Assembly (NCBI RefSeq): GCF_021495345.1
Contig: NZ_CP099397.1
Span: 3,162,001 to 3,226,000, forward strand
Reading direction: 5' to 3'
Source of the DNA: Pseudomonas hydrolytica
GTDB taxonomy: Bacteria > Pseudomonadota > Gammaproteobacteria > Pseudomonadales > Pseudomonadaceae
DNA: 64,000 nucleotides
Position 1 is the first letter of the stretch. Each line of letters starts with the position of its first letter. The notes under the pieces were generated by a model. That model did no database searches and had not been told where the DNA came from. It saw nothing but the letters and a program-made list of their open reading frames with translations. A program made the position numbers and the translations under genes. This document shows, in pieces, positions 45,572-55,008 of this stretch.

Positions 45572-46708
45572 TTACGAGTCGCGACGCAGATCCGCAGGGA
45601 TCGGCAGGTCCGGCAATGGCCCCGGACGCTTGCCCTTGCCGGCCTGGTACTGCCGAAGCTGATAGACGTAGGCCAGCACCTGGGCCACGGCCAGGTACAG
45701 GCCGGCGGGAATTTCCTGATCCAGCTCGGTGGAGTAGTAGACGGCCCGGGCCAGCGCCGGCGATTCCAGCACCATCACCTTGTGCTCCTGGGCGATTTCG
45801 CGAATCTTCAGCGCCAGGAAGTCGCCACCCTTGGCCAGCAGCATTGGCGCCCCCCCCTTCTCCGGGTCGTACTTGAGCGCCACGGCGAAGTGCGTCGGGT
45901 TGGTGATCACCACGTCGGCCTGCGGCACGGCCTGCATCATGCGCCGCTCGGCCATCTCGCGCTGCAGCTGACGGATACGCCCCTTGACCTCGGGCTTGCC
46001 CTCGGTGTCCTTGTACTCGTCGCGCACTTCCTGCTTGGTCATCTTCAGCTTCTGCTTGTGGCTCCAGAGCTGGAACGGCACATCCACCGCGGCGATCAGA
46101 ATCAGCCCGCAGGACAGCCAGAACGCGCTCCAGCCCACCACCCTGAGGCTGTGCAGAATGGCCGGCTCCACCGGCTCGTTGGCGATGGCCAGCAGGTCGT
46201 CCTGATCCAGCGCAAGCACCACCAGCGCCACCGCCAGAATCACCAGAAACTTGGCCAGGGCCTTGAGCAGCTCGACCAGCGCCTGCACGGAGAACATGCG
46301 CTTGAGACCGGCCAGGGGATTCATGCGACTGGCCTTGGGCTGTAGCGCCTCGGCGGAGAACAGCCAGCCGCCCAAGGCGATGGGGCCGATGACCGAAGCG
46401 ATCAGCAGGGCCAGGAACAGCGGCTGTATGGCCACCAGGGCATGCTTGCCGGAAGCCAGCAGGTACAAGGCCATGCTGCCCTCGTGCATCAGCACCTCGC
46501 GCGGCAGACTGAAATTGCCGCGCATCAGGTCCATGAGCACGTTGCCCATGTAGGCGCCGAAGATGATCAGCGCAACGGTGCCGGTGAGGGTCACCGCCAG
46601 GGTGTTGAGCTCCTTGGAGCGAGCGATCTGACCTTTCTTGCGCGACTCCTCGAGCCGCTTACTGGTGGGTTCCTCGCTTTTTTCGGCACCGCTTTCGCTT
46701 TCAGCCAT
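45572..46708 (-). CDS. flhB: Flagellar export switch protein FlhB
   Basis: 378 aa. Four TM helices (about 33-54, 88-110, 143-165, 188-206) and a cytoplasmic domain with the autocleavage motif NPTH near residue 269 (VVITNPTHFAVALKY). Switches export from hook to filament substrates with FliK. Followed by flhA across a 102-bp gap. Confidence 0.96.
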   Translation of the reverse strand: MAESESGAEKSEEPTSKRLEESRKKGQIARSKELNTLAVTLTGTVALIIFGAYMGNVLMDLMRGNFSLPREVLMHEGSMALYLLASGKHALVAIQPLFLALLIASVIGPIALGGWLFSAEALQPKASRMNPLAGLKRMFSVQALVELLKALAKFLVILAVALVVLALDQDDLLAIANEPVEPAILHSLRVVGWSAFWLSCGLILIAAVDVPFQLWSHKQKLKMTKQEVRDEYKDTEGKPEVKGRIRQLQREMAERRMMQAVPQADVVITNPTHFAVALKYDPEKGGAPMLLAKGGDFLALKIREIAQEHKVMVLESPALARAVYYSTELDQEIPAGLYLAVAQVLAYVYQLRQYQAGKGKRPGPLPDLPIPADLRRDS

Positions 46709-46717
46709 GCTCGCTCC

Positions 46718-47494
46718 TCATCGCGTCAGGGCGAATTCGCCCAGCTGCTGCAAGGCCTCGCTGGCCAGGGCCTGGAACAGGCTGCCGAAGTCGGACAGGC
46801 CGATCCAGAAGATCACCAGGCCCATGGCCAGGGTCAGCGGGAAACCGATGGAGAAGATGTTCAGCTGCGGCGCCGCACGGGTCATCACGCCGAACGCCAG
46901 GTTGATCACCAGTAGCGCGGTGACCATGGGCAGGGTCAGCAGCAGGCCGGCGCCGATCACCCAGCCGAGCTTGCCGGCCAGCTCCCAGTAGTGGCCGATC
47001 ATCAGGCCCTGCCCTGGCGGCAGGCTGACGAAGCTTTCGGCAAGCACCTCCAGAACCACCAGGTGGCCGTTGATCGCCAAAAACAGCAGCGTCACCAGCA
47101 TCAGCATGAACTGGCCGAGCACCGGCACGGAAACGCCGTTGGTAGGATCGACCATGGAGGCGAAGCCCAGGCCCATCTGCATGGCAATGATCTGCCCCGC
47201 CACGGCGAACAGATGAAAGAACAGCTGCAGGATGAAGCCGAACATGGCGCCGATCAGCACCTGTTCCAGGATCAGCAACAGGCTGCGCAGGCTCAGCGCG
47301 TCGACCTGCGGCATCGGCGGCAGGGTCGGCACCAGCACCACGCTGATCGCCAGCGCCAGGTACAGGCGAACCCGATTCGGCACCAGTTGCGTCCCGATGA
47401 TCGGCATGACCATCAGCATCGCCGCGATGCGGAACAACGGCAGCAGGAACTGGGCGACCCAGCCGCTGATTTGCTCGTTGCTCAGTTCCAGCAT
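46718..47494 (-). CDS. fliR: Flagellar export gate protein FliR
   Basis: 258 aa, about six hydrophobic segments (RIAAMLMVMPIIGTQLVPNRVRLYLALAISVVLVP; QIIAMQMGLGFASMVDP; GLLLTLPMVTALLVINLAFGVMTRAAPQLNIFSIGFPL). Part of the FliPQR core. 9 bp before flhB and 13 bp after fliQ. Confidence 0.95.
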   Translation of the reverse strand: MLELSNEQISGWVAQFLLPLFRIAAMLMVMPIIGTQLVPNRVRLYLALAISVVLVPTLPPMPQVDALSLRSLLLILEQVLIGAMFGFILQLFFHLFAVAGQIIAMQMGLGFASMVDPTNGVSVPVLGQFMLMLVTLLFLAINGHLVVLEVLAESFVSLPPGQGLMIGHYWELAGKLGWVIGAGLLLTLPMVTALLVINLAFGVMTRAAPQLNIFSIGFPLTLAMGLVIFWIGLSDFGSLFQALASEALQQLGEFALTR

Positions 47495-47507
47495 CGCGCG
47501 CAGCCCC

Positions 47508-47777
47508 TCAACCTATGAGGTACGGAATGTTCTGGATCAGATTCTGCGTGTACTCCATCAACTGACTCACCAGCCAGGGGCCGGCCCAGATCAGGGTGAT
47601 CAGCATCACCATCAGACGCGGCAGAAAGCTCAGGGTCTGTTCGTTGATCTGCGTCGCGGCCTGGAACATGGCGACCACCAGACCGACCAGCAGACTTGGC
47701 ACCACCGCCAGGCCGACGATCAGCACGATCAGCCACAGCGCTTCGCGAAACAGGTCTACCGCTACCTCGGGAGTCAT
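47508..47777 (-). CDS. fliQ: Flagellar export gate protein FliQ
   Basis: 89 aa, exact family length. Two TM helices (13-38, 52-73) around the conserved VVAMFQAATQINEQTLSFLPRL. Subunit of the FliPQR gate. Confidence 0.95.
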   Translation of the reverse strand: MTPEVAVDLFREALWLIVLIVGLAVVPSLLVGLVVAMFQAATQINEQTLSFLPRLMVMLITLIWAGPWLVSQLMEYTQNLIQNIPYLIG

Positions 47778-47788
47778 CGTGAGCCTCG

Positions 47789-48574
47789 CTATAACGTGCC
47801 GAAACTGGCGGCCAGTGTGCCCATGATCAACGCCCAGCCATCGACCAGCACGAACAGCATGATCTTGAACGGCAACGAGATGATCAGCGGCGACAGCATC
47901 ATCATGCCCATCGCCATGAGAATGCTGGCGACCACCATGTCGATGATCAGGAACGGGATGAAGATCATGAAACCGATCTGGAACGCGGTCTTCAGCTCGG
48001 AGGTGACGAACGCCGGCACCAGGATGGTCAGCGGTACGTCCTCGACACCGGCCAGATCGGTACGCTTGGACAAGCGCACGAACAACGCCAGGTCGCTCTC
48101 ACGGGTCTGCGCCAGCATGAAGTCGCGAATCGGCCCCTCGGCACGGGTCAGCGCCTCCTGAGCGACGATTTCCTCGTTGAGGTAGGGCTGCAGCGCATCG
48201 GTGTTAATCCGGTCGAAGATCGGCGCCATGATGAACAGCGTCAGAAACAGCGCCAGGCCCACCAGGATCTGGTTCGACGGGGTCTGCTGCAGGCCCAGTG
48301 CCTGACGCAGGATGGAAAACACGATGATGATCCGAGTGAAGCTGGTCATCAGCATGACGAACGCCGGGATGAAGCTCAGCGCGGTCATGATCAGCAGGAT
48401 CTGCAGGCTGACCGAATACTCCTGCTGACCCTCCGCATCGGTGGACAGCGTGATCGCCGGAATCGACAGCGGACTGCTGCCCTGCTGGATCAGCGAGGCG
48501 CCGGATGGCGGATCTTCGGCGAACGCCAGCGAAGCGGCCAGACTCAGCAGCAGCACCAGCAACAGACGCAGCAT
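47789..48574 (-). CDS. fliP: Flagellar export gate protein FliP
   Basis: 261 aa with a cleavable signal peptide ([19 protein letters not shown]) as usual for FliP, then four TM helices; family blocks [41 protein letters not shown] and [22 protein letters not shown]. The ATG overlaps the fliO stop by 1 bp (TGATG). Confidence 0.96.
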   Translation of the reverse strand: MLRLLLVLLLSLAASLAFAEDPPSGASLIQQGSSPLSIPAITLSTDAEGQQEYSVSLQILLIMTALSFIPAFVMLMTSFTRIIIVFSILRQALGLQQTPSNQILVGLALFLTLFIMAPIFDRINTDALQPYLNEEIVAQEALTRAEGPIRDFMLAQTRESDLALFVRLSKRTDLAGVEDVPLTILVPAFVTSELKTAFQIGFMIFIPFLIIDMVVASILMAMGMMMLSPLIISLPFKIMLFVLVDGWALIMGTLAASFGTL

Positions 48575-49005
48575 CAGGATTTGTCCTTCTGATCCTTGCC
48601 CAGCAGCTCCATCAGGCGCTGGGCGAATTCCGGTGTGGCCGGTTCGGCGTCGGCCAGGTGCACCGGCTCCTTGAGCACGTGCAGCGGGGTGATGCGTCCG
48701 GCGGACAGGCCCAGCAATATCTGCTCGTTGCCCACCTGCACCAGCACCAGGCGATCACGCGGACCGAGCGGCTGAGTGGCCAGCAGCTTGATCACCTGGC
48801 CGCCGCGCGGCGCCAGTTGCTGCACCCGACGCAGCAGCCAGGCGAGCGCGAAGATCAGCCCGATGACCAGCAGCAGGCCGAGCAGCAACTGGCCCAGCTG
48901 GCCGGCCACATCGCTACCGGCCATGGGCGTGGCCGCCTTGCCCGCAGGTTCGGCCGCCATGGCCGCCAGGGGCATGCTCAGAAGCAGAGCGAGAAGACGA
49001 GCCAT
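48574..49005 (-). CDS. fliO: Flagellar biosynthesis protein FliO
   Basis: 143 aa from the ATG at 49005. Signal-like start, one TM helix (about 38-58, [24 protein letters not shown]) and a cytoplasmic domain ([30 protein letters not shown]). Assembly factor for the FliPQR complex. The open frame extends upstream to 49425 over fliN but only this part has FliO features. Confidence 0.93.
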   Translation of the reverse strand: MARLLALLLSMPLAAMAAEPAGKAATPMAGSDVAGQLGQLLLGLLLVIGLIFALAWLLRRVQQLAPRGGQVIKLLATQPLGPRDRLVLVQVGNEQILLGLSAGRITPLHVLKEPVHLADAEPATPEFAQRLMELLGKDQKDKS

Positions 49006-49007
49006 GG

Positions 49008-49475
49008 TCAGCGCAGCTTCTTGATGCGTTCGCTGGGGCTGATCACGTCGGTCAGGCGAATGCCGAACTTCTCGTTGACCACCACCACTTCGCCATGGGC
49101 GATCAGGGTGCCGTTGACCAGCACGTCGAGCGGCTCGCCGGCCAGGCGATCGAGCTCGATCACCGAGCCCTGATTGAGCTGCAGCAGGTTGCGAATGGTG
49201 ATATCGGTGTTGCCCACTTCCATGGAAATGGACACCGGGATATCCAGGATCACGTCCAGGTTGGGGCCGTCCAGACTGACCGGCAGCCCGCTGGCCTGTG
49301 GCGCGCTGCCGAACTCTTCCATCGGCGCACGCGGCGCCGCCGGCTGGGCGCTGCTCTGCGCAGCCAGCATGGCGTCGATGTCGTCCTGGCCGGCATCGCC
49401 TGCCTCGGCCAGGGCTGCCGCCCACTCGTCGGCCAGCGCCTGTTCCTCGGGGGAGGTGTTCTCTTCGTCTGCCAT
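49008..49475 (-). CDS. fliN: Flagellar switch protein FliN
   Basis: 155 aa. Acidic/Ala-rich N-terminus and the SpoA C-ring domain (LDVILDIPVSISMEVGNTDITIRNLLQLNQGSVIELDRLAGEPLDVLVNGTLIAHGEVVVV). C-ring component. Two bp between its stop and the fliO start. Confidence 0.96.
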   Translation of the reverse strand: MADEENTSPEEQALADEWAAALAEAGDAGQDDIDAMLAAQSSAQPAAPRAPMEEFGSAPQASGLPVSLDGPNLDVILDIPVSISMEVGNTDITIRNLLQLNQGSVIELDRLAGEPLDVLVNGTLIAHGEVVVVNEKFGIRLTDVISPSERIKKLR

Positions 49476-49514
49476 CGTTGTTCCTCGCCTACCTCAAATG
49501 GGTTTGCCAGCGCC

Positions 49515-50486
49515 TCAGCGCTGACGCTCGATCGGCTCGAGCACCTGCAGGGCGAGATTGCCCTTGTGTGCGCCGAGCTTGACCTTGAAAGTCGGCACGC
49601 CATTGGCGCGCATGATCACGTTTTCCGGCAGCTCCACCGGGATCACGTCACCCGGCTGCATGTGCAGGATGTCGCGCAGCTTCAGCTGACGCCGCGCCAC
49701 GGTGGCGGCCAGCGGCACGCTGACGTCGAGGATGTCCTCGCGCAGGGCCTTGATCCAGCGCTCGTCCTGATCGTCGACGTCGGACTGGAAACCGGCGTCG
49801 AGCATCTCGCGAATCGGCTCGATCATCGAATAGGGCATTGTGATGTGCAGGTCGCCACCGCCACCGTCCAGCTCGATATGGAAGGTGGACACCACCACCA
49901 CCTCGCTGGGGCTGACGATATTGGCCAGCGCCGGGTTGACCTCGGAGTTGACGTACTCGAAGTTGATGTCCATCACCGCATGCCAGGCCTCGCGCAGGTC
50001 GACGAAGGCCTGATCGAGCACCATGCGCACCACGCGAAGTTCGGTGGGGGTGAACTCGCGCCCCTCGATCTTGGCGTGGCGGCCGTCGCCGCCGAAGAAG
50101 TTGTCCACCAGCTTGAACACCAGCTTGGCATCCAGAATGAACAGGCCGGTGCCGCGCAGCGGCTTCATCTTCACCAGGTTGAGGCTGGTGGGCACGTACA
50201 GCGAGTGCACGTACTCGCCGAACTTCATCACCTGCACGCCACCGACGGCCACGTCCGCCGAGCGGCGCAGCAGGTTGAACATGCTGATGCGGGTATAGCG
50301 GGCGAAACGCTCGTTGATCATCTCCAGGGTCGGCATGCGCCCACGGACGATGCGGTCCTGGCTGGTCAGGTCATATTGCTTGACGCTTCCAGGTTCCGCG
50401 GCGTCTTCGGTGGCGACCAGCCCGTCGTCGACGCCATGCAGCAGCGCGTCGATCTCATCCTGGGAAAGCAGGTCTTGCACGGCCAT
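49515..50486 (-). CDS. fliM: Flagellar switch protein FliM
   Basis: 323 aa. N-terminal CheY-P binding peptide LLSQDEIDALLHG, middle domain with RGTGLFILDAKLVFKLVDNFFGG, and C-terminal SpoA domain (ILDVSVPLAATVARRQLKLRDILHMQPGDVIPVEL). C-ring protein. 13 bp after fliL. Confidence 0.96.
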   Translation of the reverse strand: MAVQDLLSQDEIDALLHGVDDGLVATEDAAEPGSVKQYDLTSQDRIVRGRMPTLEMINERFARYTRISMFNLLRRSADVAVGGVQVMKFGEYVHSLYVPTSLNLVKMKPLRGTGLFILDAKLVFKLVDNFFGGDGRHAKIEGREFTPTELRVVRMVLDQAFVDLREAWHAVMDINFEYVNSEVNPALANIVSPSEVVVVSTFHIELDGGGGDLHITMPYSMIEPIREMLDAGFQSDVDDQDERWIKALREDILDVSVPLAATVARRQLKLRDILHMQPGDVIPVELPENVIMRANGVPTFKVKLGAHKGNLALQVLEPIERQR

Positions 50487-50499
50487 GTTGGGCTCCCGG

Positions 50500-51021
50500 C
50501 TACTGCAAAACGAAATTGGTGAACAGCACCTGCTCGACCACGGTGCTGCCGGTTTCCTTCTGGGCCAGTTCCTGCACGCTGGCCAAGGCCTGCTGCAGGA
50601 GCATCTCCTTGCCCAGCGGGGTCTGCAGGGCAGCGAAATCCTGACCGGAAAGCAGCATCACCAGGCGATTGCGCAAAACCGGCATGTGCACCTTGAGTTT
50701 CTCCACGCCAGCGGCGTCGCGGCTCATCAGCGCCATGCTGACCTGCAGATAGCGAGTGCGGCCCTGATGATTGAAATTGACCACGAAAGCCGGCATCAGA
50801 TCCTGATACAGCGCCGGTTGGCGCACCGGTACCGCGGGGCTGGCAGCTTCGGCGGGCTTGGCATCGTCGGCCTTGTCGCCCTTGCTGAGAATGAACCAGG
50901 TACCGCCAATGGAAAGACCGACGGCCAGGAGCAGACCCACGACGATGAGAATGATGAGCTTGAGCTTGCTCTTGCCGCCGGGTTGTCCGTCGGCGGCCGG
51001 TGCCGCTTCTTTCTTAGCCAT
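50500..51021 (-). CDS. fliL: Flagellar basal-body protein FliL
   Basis: 173 aa. Cytoplasmic Lys-rich start, single TM helix (about 21-44, LKLIILIVVGLLLAVGLSIGGTWF) and a periplasmic stomatin-like domain. Associates with stators. First gene of fliLMNOPQR-flhB with a sigma-54 promoter 50-65 bp upstream. Confidence 0.95.
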   Translation of the reverse strand: MAKKEAAPAADGQPGGKSKLKLIILIVVGLLLAVGLSIGGTWFILSKGDKADDAKPAEAASPAVPVRQPALYQDLMPAFVVNFNHQGRTRYLQVSMALMSRDAAGVEKLKVHMPVLRNRLVMLLSGQDFAALQTPLGKEMLLQQALASVQELAQKETGSTVVEQVLFTNFVLQ

Positions 51022-51070
51022 GCCAATAATCCGTCAGTGCCTACGTTCTTTCCGCTTTCAAAGGGTTAAG

Positions 51071-51086
51071 AGCAAGTGTTATGCCA
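51071..51086 (-). promoter_or_regulatory. Predicted sigma-54 promoter of fliLMNOPQR-flhB
   Basis: Minus strand TGGC-ATAACAC-TTGC, perfect at the GG and GC positions with correct spacing. Confidence 0.8.
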
Positions 51087-51152
51087 GCATCTGAGCAGAC
51101 TTGTCTAACTCTGGGCTGCGGATTTAACAGGGCCGCGCCCTTGCTGTCACCT

Positions 51153-51198
51153 CAAAAAGCATTCGCCCGGGCGACCTTTCGGCCACCCGGGCGAATGC
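51153..51198 (-). terminator. Rho-independent terminator of fliK
   Basis: 13-bp perfect stem GCATTCGCCCGGG / CCCGGGCGAATGC (51159-51171 and 51186-51198) followed on the minus strand by TTTTT. Lies between the fliK stop and the fliL promoter. Confidence 0.9.
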
Positions 51199-51251
51199 AA
51201 GTTTAGCGGAGTGACGCCGCCTGGCTGGCGTCGACTCCGTCAGCGTCTGGC

Positions 51252-52481
51252 TCAGGCGTAGTAATCGACCAGGCCGAGCCCCGTGCGCAGGCGCTCACCG
51301 GCCACTTCCTGATGTCCGACCATCGCTGCGTCATCGCCGCCCAGCAGCCCTTCGCCGCCACGTCCACCACCACCACGGCCCTCCTCCCCCTGGCCCTGCC
51401 AGCCGCGACTCAGCGACTGGTCGGAGACATTGGCGTCGGCCAGGCTCATGCCCTGCTGGGTGAACAGCTCGCGCAGGCGGTGCATCTGGCCTTCTAGCGC
51501 TTCGCGCACGCTGGCATTGGGGCTGGCGAAGGTGACCTGGGCCTGATCCTGGGACAGGTTCACCCGCACCTCCAGGCGCCCCAGCTCGGCCGGGTCGAGC
51601 TGAATTTCCGCCGACTTGAGGTTCTGGCTGGACAACCACATGACCCGGTCCACCACCGCCTCGCTCCAGCCGCCCTGATGCATGGCGACCGGCTGACCGG
51701 GCACCAGTGGCAGGCGCGAGGTCACGTTGGTCTGCTGGTTCAGCGCCTGAGTCAGGGCGTTGAGCTTGCTGACGAACTGATCCGGGCGATTGGGTTGCAC
51801 GCTGTCCTTGAGACTCTCCAGCGCATCCTTGGCCAGGCTCTCGAGCGGCAGGTCCAGAGCAGGCTCATCGCTTTTCTTGAGCGTCTCTTCGCCTTTGCCC
51901 ATGGCCGCCATGGCCGCGGCGAAATCGGTGCTGGTGGAGATCCGCGCACTTCTGCTCAAAGCCTCCTGCACGGGCTGGGTCTTGACCTCCTCCTCCGGCA
52001 GCTCGGCGAGCATGGCCAGGGGGTCATCGACCTCAGGCTCCAGCACCGGCTGCGTCTCTTCGGCGCTGCCGCCGACAAAGCCGGTGATCAGCAGAGCCTC
52101 GGGCGGCAGCGCTTCCTCGGCAGCAGGCACCATGTCAGCCGGCAGCGGCATGCCGCCAAGGGCCATGGCCAGCAAGGGGTCGAGCGCCTCCTGCGTACCC
52201 TCCTCGGCCGGCAAGGAATTGCCGGGGGCGGCAACGACCGGTTGTTCGGCGGCAGTCGCGGCCGGGGTCGAGGCCTCGGCACCGGGCTTGGCCGGCTGCT
52301 CCTGGCTGGATTTTGCAGTGCTGCCAGAGCGCTCACCAGGCTTGGCCTGGCGCTCCTTGGCATACACCTCGGCAAAGCTGGAAGCCTCTTTCTTGCTGGG
52401 CTCCGGCGCTTTGGCCGGCTGCTTCGCTTTGCTCTTCGCCTCAGGCGTGGCCTGCAGGCGTAGGTCGGGCAACGCGGACAT
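51252..52481 (-). CDS. fliK: Flagellar hook-length control protein FliK
   Basis: 409 aa. Long low-complexity Pro/Ala/Glu-rich N-terminal ruler region, C-terminal Flg_hook domain (GGWSEAVVDRVMWLSSQNLKSAEIQLDPAELGRLEVRVNLSQDQAQVTF ... VREALEGQMHRLRELFTQQGMSLADANVSDQ), then a Gly-rich tail. Measures hook length and triggers FlhB switching. Own sigma-54 promoter upstream and terminator downstream, so an independent transcript. Confidence 0.94.
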   Translation of the reverse strand: MSALPDLRLQATPEAKSKAKQPAKAPEPSKKEASSFAEVYAKERQAKPGERSGSTAKSSQEQPAKPGAEASTPAATAAEQPVVAAPGNSLPAEEGTQEALDPLLAMALGGMPLPADMVPAAEEALPPEALLITGFVGGSAEETQPVLEPEVDDPLAMLAELPEEEVKTQPVQEALSRSARISTSTDFAAAMAAMGKGEETLKKSDEPALDLPLESLAKDALESLKDSVQPNRPDQFVSKLNALTQALNQQTNVTSRLPLVPGQPVAMHQGGWSEAVVDRVMWLSSQNLKSAEIQLDPAELGRLEVRVNLSQDQAQVTFASPNASVREALEGQMHRLRELFTQQGMSLADANVSDQSLSRGWQGQGEEGRGGGGRGGEGLLGGDDAAMVGHQEVAGERLRTGLGLVDYYA

Positions 52482-52518
52482 GGACGCTCTCCGTCTGATG
52501 GGTCGTGACGGGATCAGA

Positions 52519-52533
52519 GCAAAGGATGGGCCA
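52519..52533 (-). promoter_or_regulatory. Predicted sigma-54 promoter of fliK
   Basis: Minus strand TGGC-CCATCCT-TTGC with exact spacing, 38-52 bp before the fliK ATG and just after the hptB stop. Confidence 0.75.
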
Positions 52534-52545
52534 ACTCGGGAAAAG

Positions 52546-52899
52546 TCAGACGCGGTAACGCTGACGCTCGGACTTGAAGAGGATGCGGACGATGGCGAAT
52601 TCGCGCTCGATCTGCTCGATCAGCGCCGGTGCCAGCTCGAGCGCCTCACGCCGCCCAGCGTCCTCGAGCTGCTTGCACAGGCCAGACAGCAGCACCGCGC
52701 CCATGTTGCTGCAACTGCCCTTGAAGCTATGAGCGGCCAGCCGCAAGCCCTGCGCATCGCCATCGGCCGCGGCCTGATGCAGCAGACGCAGGCGCTCCTC
52801 GGAATCGGCCACGAAGGTATCGAGCAGAATCGGGTACTCGTCTTCCATGACGTCCTGCAAGGCTGCCAGGACGGCATCGTCGAGATGGATATCGGACAC
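52546..52899 (-). CDS. hptB: Histidine phosphotransfer protein HptB
   Basis: 117 aa from a GTG at 52899 with GGAGTG nine bases upstream. HPt domain with phospho-His57 in the box LAAHSFKGSCSNMGA. In P. aeruginosa HptB relays phosphate from several hybrid kinases to HsbR, controlling the swimming/biofilm choice. Sits after hsbR in the flagellar cluster. Confidence 0.9.
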   Translation of the reverse strand: MSDIHLDDAVLAALQDVMEDEYPILLDTFVADSEERLRLLHQAAADGDAQGLRLAAHSFKGSCSNMGAVLLSGLCKQLEDAGRREALELAPALIEQIEREFAIVRILFKSERQRYRV

Positions 52900-52928
52900 C
52901 GGGTCACTCCCTGAACGACAGGCCCGCA

Positions 52929-54617
52929 TTATGCCTCAGAGGACCAGCAAAACTCCACGCTGACCCCCTGGCCACCCGGCGCAACATGGAAGCCATCACT
53001 GAGCTGACGCACCAGCGCCAGCCCGCGTCCGCACAGGGCTTCGTCGCCAGCCGCCATGACCCTGCCCGGATCGAAGCCGGGACCGCTGTCCTCGACCCGC
53101 ACGATCAGACGGCCACCCCCGTCCTCCGGCAGCATCCGCAGGTGGAAGCGCACGTACCCCTCGTGCAGTGCGGCCAGGCGCAGGCGGCGCTCACGGTAGT
53201 ACTCGGCAAAACCGCTGGCATCCTGCTTGAGCGCGGAGTTCAGTCCCATCACGCCGTGCTCCAGGGCATTGGAGTAGAGCTCGGCCAGGACGGTGTACAG
53301 CTCCCCGCCGCGCGGTCGCAGGGCCTGCACGTCCAGCAGCAGCTGCAACAGGTAGGGCAAGGGATTGAAATGGCGCAGGCTCTGCGCGCGAAACTCGAAA
53401 CTGGCCGACCAGTCCAGCGAACTGCTCTGGCCGCTGTCGGCAAAGGCCAGGGGCCGAGGGCGCTCGTCGTCTTCGGCAAGGCCGACCTGCAGCATGCTGA
53501 CGTCGTCCTGCACTTCGCCGCGGAACTCCACCAAGGCCCGCTGGATCTCCTCGAACAGCGCCTGCGGCTGGCGATTGGCATCGAGCAGGGCCAGCAGACG
53601 CTCTTCGCCGAACAGCTGGCCCTGCTGGTTGCAGGCCTCCAGCACGCCGTCGCTGAGCAGGAATATGCGATCCCCCTCGGCCAGGGGATACACCTCGCAG
53701 CGATCGCTGAATGCCGCCGGCTCGAGAATGCCCAACGGCAGATGACGTGACACCAGCGCCTGACGCGGTCGCCCGTCGCCATGCAGCAGATAGCCATCGG
53801 GCAGCCCGCCGTTCCACACCTCGAGCAGGCCCCGCTGGCTGCTGATGTTGAGCAGGGTGGCGCAGCAGAACACCCCAACCGGCAGGATGCGCTTGAGCTT
53901 GGCATTGATCTCGCGAAGGATCTCGGCCAGGGCATGGCCTTTGGAGGTCATGCCATAGAACACCTCGGCCAGCGGCATGGCGCCGATGGCGGCCGGCAAG
54001 CCGTGCCCGGTGAAGTCGCCCAGCATCACGTGCATGCCGCCGGAGGGCGTGTACGCCGCCAGCAGCAGGTCGCCGTTGAACAGCGCATAGGGCGATTGCA
54101 GATAACGGATATTGGGGGCGTCGAGGCAGCCGGAATGCGCCACCTTGTCGAATACCGCCTTGGCCACCCGCTGCTCGCGCAGCAGGTGTTCGTTGTGCCG
54201 GGCGATCAGGTCACGCTGTTCCAGCACGGTGGCCTGCAAGCGGCGCAGGCGATCCATGGCGCCGATCTTGGCTTCGAGTATCACCCGGTTGTAGGGCTTG
54301 GCGAGAAAATCGTCGCCGCCCGCCTCCAGGCAACGCACCAGCGCCTCGTTCTCGGTGAGCGAGGTGAGAAAGATGATCGGCACCAGCGCTTCGCCGGCCT
54401 GCTGCTTGATACGGCGGGCGGCCTCGAAACCGTCCATCACCGGCATCAGGGCATCCATCAGCACCAGGTGCGGCCGCTCCTGCTCGAACAGGGCGACCGC
54501 CTCCAGCCCGTTGCCGGCGGTGAGTACCCTGTGCCCCTGCCGACTGACGATGGTCGACAACAGCATGCGGTCGGCCGCGTTGTCCTCGACGATCAGGATC
54601 GACAGGCGCTCAGGCAT
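52929..54617 (-). CDS. hsbR: HsbR: response regulator with PP2C phosphatase and anti-sigma kinase domain
   Basis: 562 aa. Receiver domain (phospho-Asp55 in LVLMDALMPVMDG), PP2C/SpoIIE-type phosphatase (about 190-380: GGMHVMLGDFTGHGLPAAIGAMPLAEVF, DGVLEACNQQG), and a C-terminal HATPase of the anti-sigma kinase kind (LAELYSNALEHGVMGLN; VEDSGPGFDP). Phosphorylation by HptB is known to switch between kinase and phosphatase activity on HsbA. Two bp after hsbA. Confidence 0.92.
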   Translation of the reverse strand: MPERLSILIVEDNAADRMLLSTIVSRQGHRVLTAGNGLEAVALFEQERPHLVLMDALMPVMDGFEAARRIKQQAGEALVPIIFLTSLTENEALVRCLEAGGDDFLAKPYNRVILEAKIGAMDRLRRLQATVLEQRDLIARHNEHLLREQRVAKAVFDKVAHSGCLDAPNIRYLQSPYALFNGDLLLAAYTPSGGMHVMLGDFTGHGLPAAIGAMPLAEVFYGMTSKGHALAEILREINAKLKRILPVGVFCCATLLNISSQRGLLEVWNGGLPDGYLLHGDGRPRQALVSRHLPLGILEPAAFSDRCEVYPLAEGDRIFLLSDGVLEACNQQGQLFGEERLLALLDANRQPQALFEEIQRALVEFRGEVQDDVSMLQVGLAEDDERPRPLAFADSGQSSSLDWSASFEFRAQSLRHFNPLPYLLQLLLDVQALRPRGGELYTVLAELYSNALEHGVMGLNSALKQDASGFAEYYRERRLRLAALHEGYVRFHLRMLPEDGGGRLIVRVEDSGPGFDPGRVMAAGDEALCGRGLALVRQLSDGFHVAPGGQGVSVEFCWSSEA

Positions 54618-54619
54618 GT

Positions 54620-54925
54620 TCAGCTGATCTGGAACAACTGCTCGAAGTTGGAAATGGCGAGGATCTTGCGCACATCGCTGCTGCAGTTGAGCAGACGAAT
54701 CTGCGCCGCGTCGCCGCCGGCGTGATCGCGCAGCAGCAGGAGCATGCCGAGGGCCGAGCTATCCAGATAGCTGGTGTCCTGCAGGTCGACCTGATAGCGC
54801 TTGGGCGTGATGTTGACGCGCTCGTAGGCGTCACGAAATTCCTGGTGGGAGGCGAAGTCGAATCGTCCTCGAATCACGATGGTCAGCTCTTGCCCGTCGG
54901 CCGACGGTTGCGAGGTGATGGCCAT
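54620..54925 (-). CDS. hsbA: HsbA: STAS-domain anti-sigma-factor antagonist
   Basis: 101 aa. STAS domain with the phosphorylatable Ser56 or Ser57 in TSYLDSSALGMLLLL. In P. aeruginosa HsbA binds FlgM when unphosphorylated (freeing FliA) and a diguanylate cyclase when phosphorylated. ATG at 54925 with AGGAG upstream. The long frame upstream to 55372 is not coding. Confidence 0.92.
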   Translation of the reverse strand: MAITSQPSADGQELTIVIRGRFDFASHQEFRDAYERVNITPKRYQVDLQDTSYLDSSALGMLLLLRDHAGGDAAQIRLLNCSSDVRKILAISNFEQLFQIS

Positions 54926-55008
54926 GTCTACTCCTTTTGGGGACTTTGCCAGATCGGCGTGTTCACGCTTCAAGGTGTAGCACCTGAGCTGCGGTGAGAC
55001 AACTGCAA

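Noticed and set aside
48574..49425. 283-codon version of FliO
   Set aside because: The upstream part overlaps fliN in another frame and has antisense-type composition; the FliO signal/TM region starts at 49005.
54926..55008. GCCGATCT upstream of hsbA as a FliA promoter
   Set aside because: The -10-like element is fair but no acceptable -35 occurs at 11-12 nt spacing.
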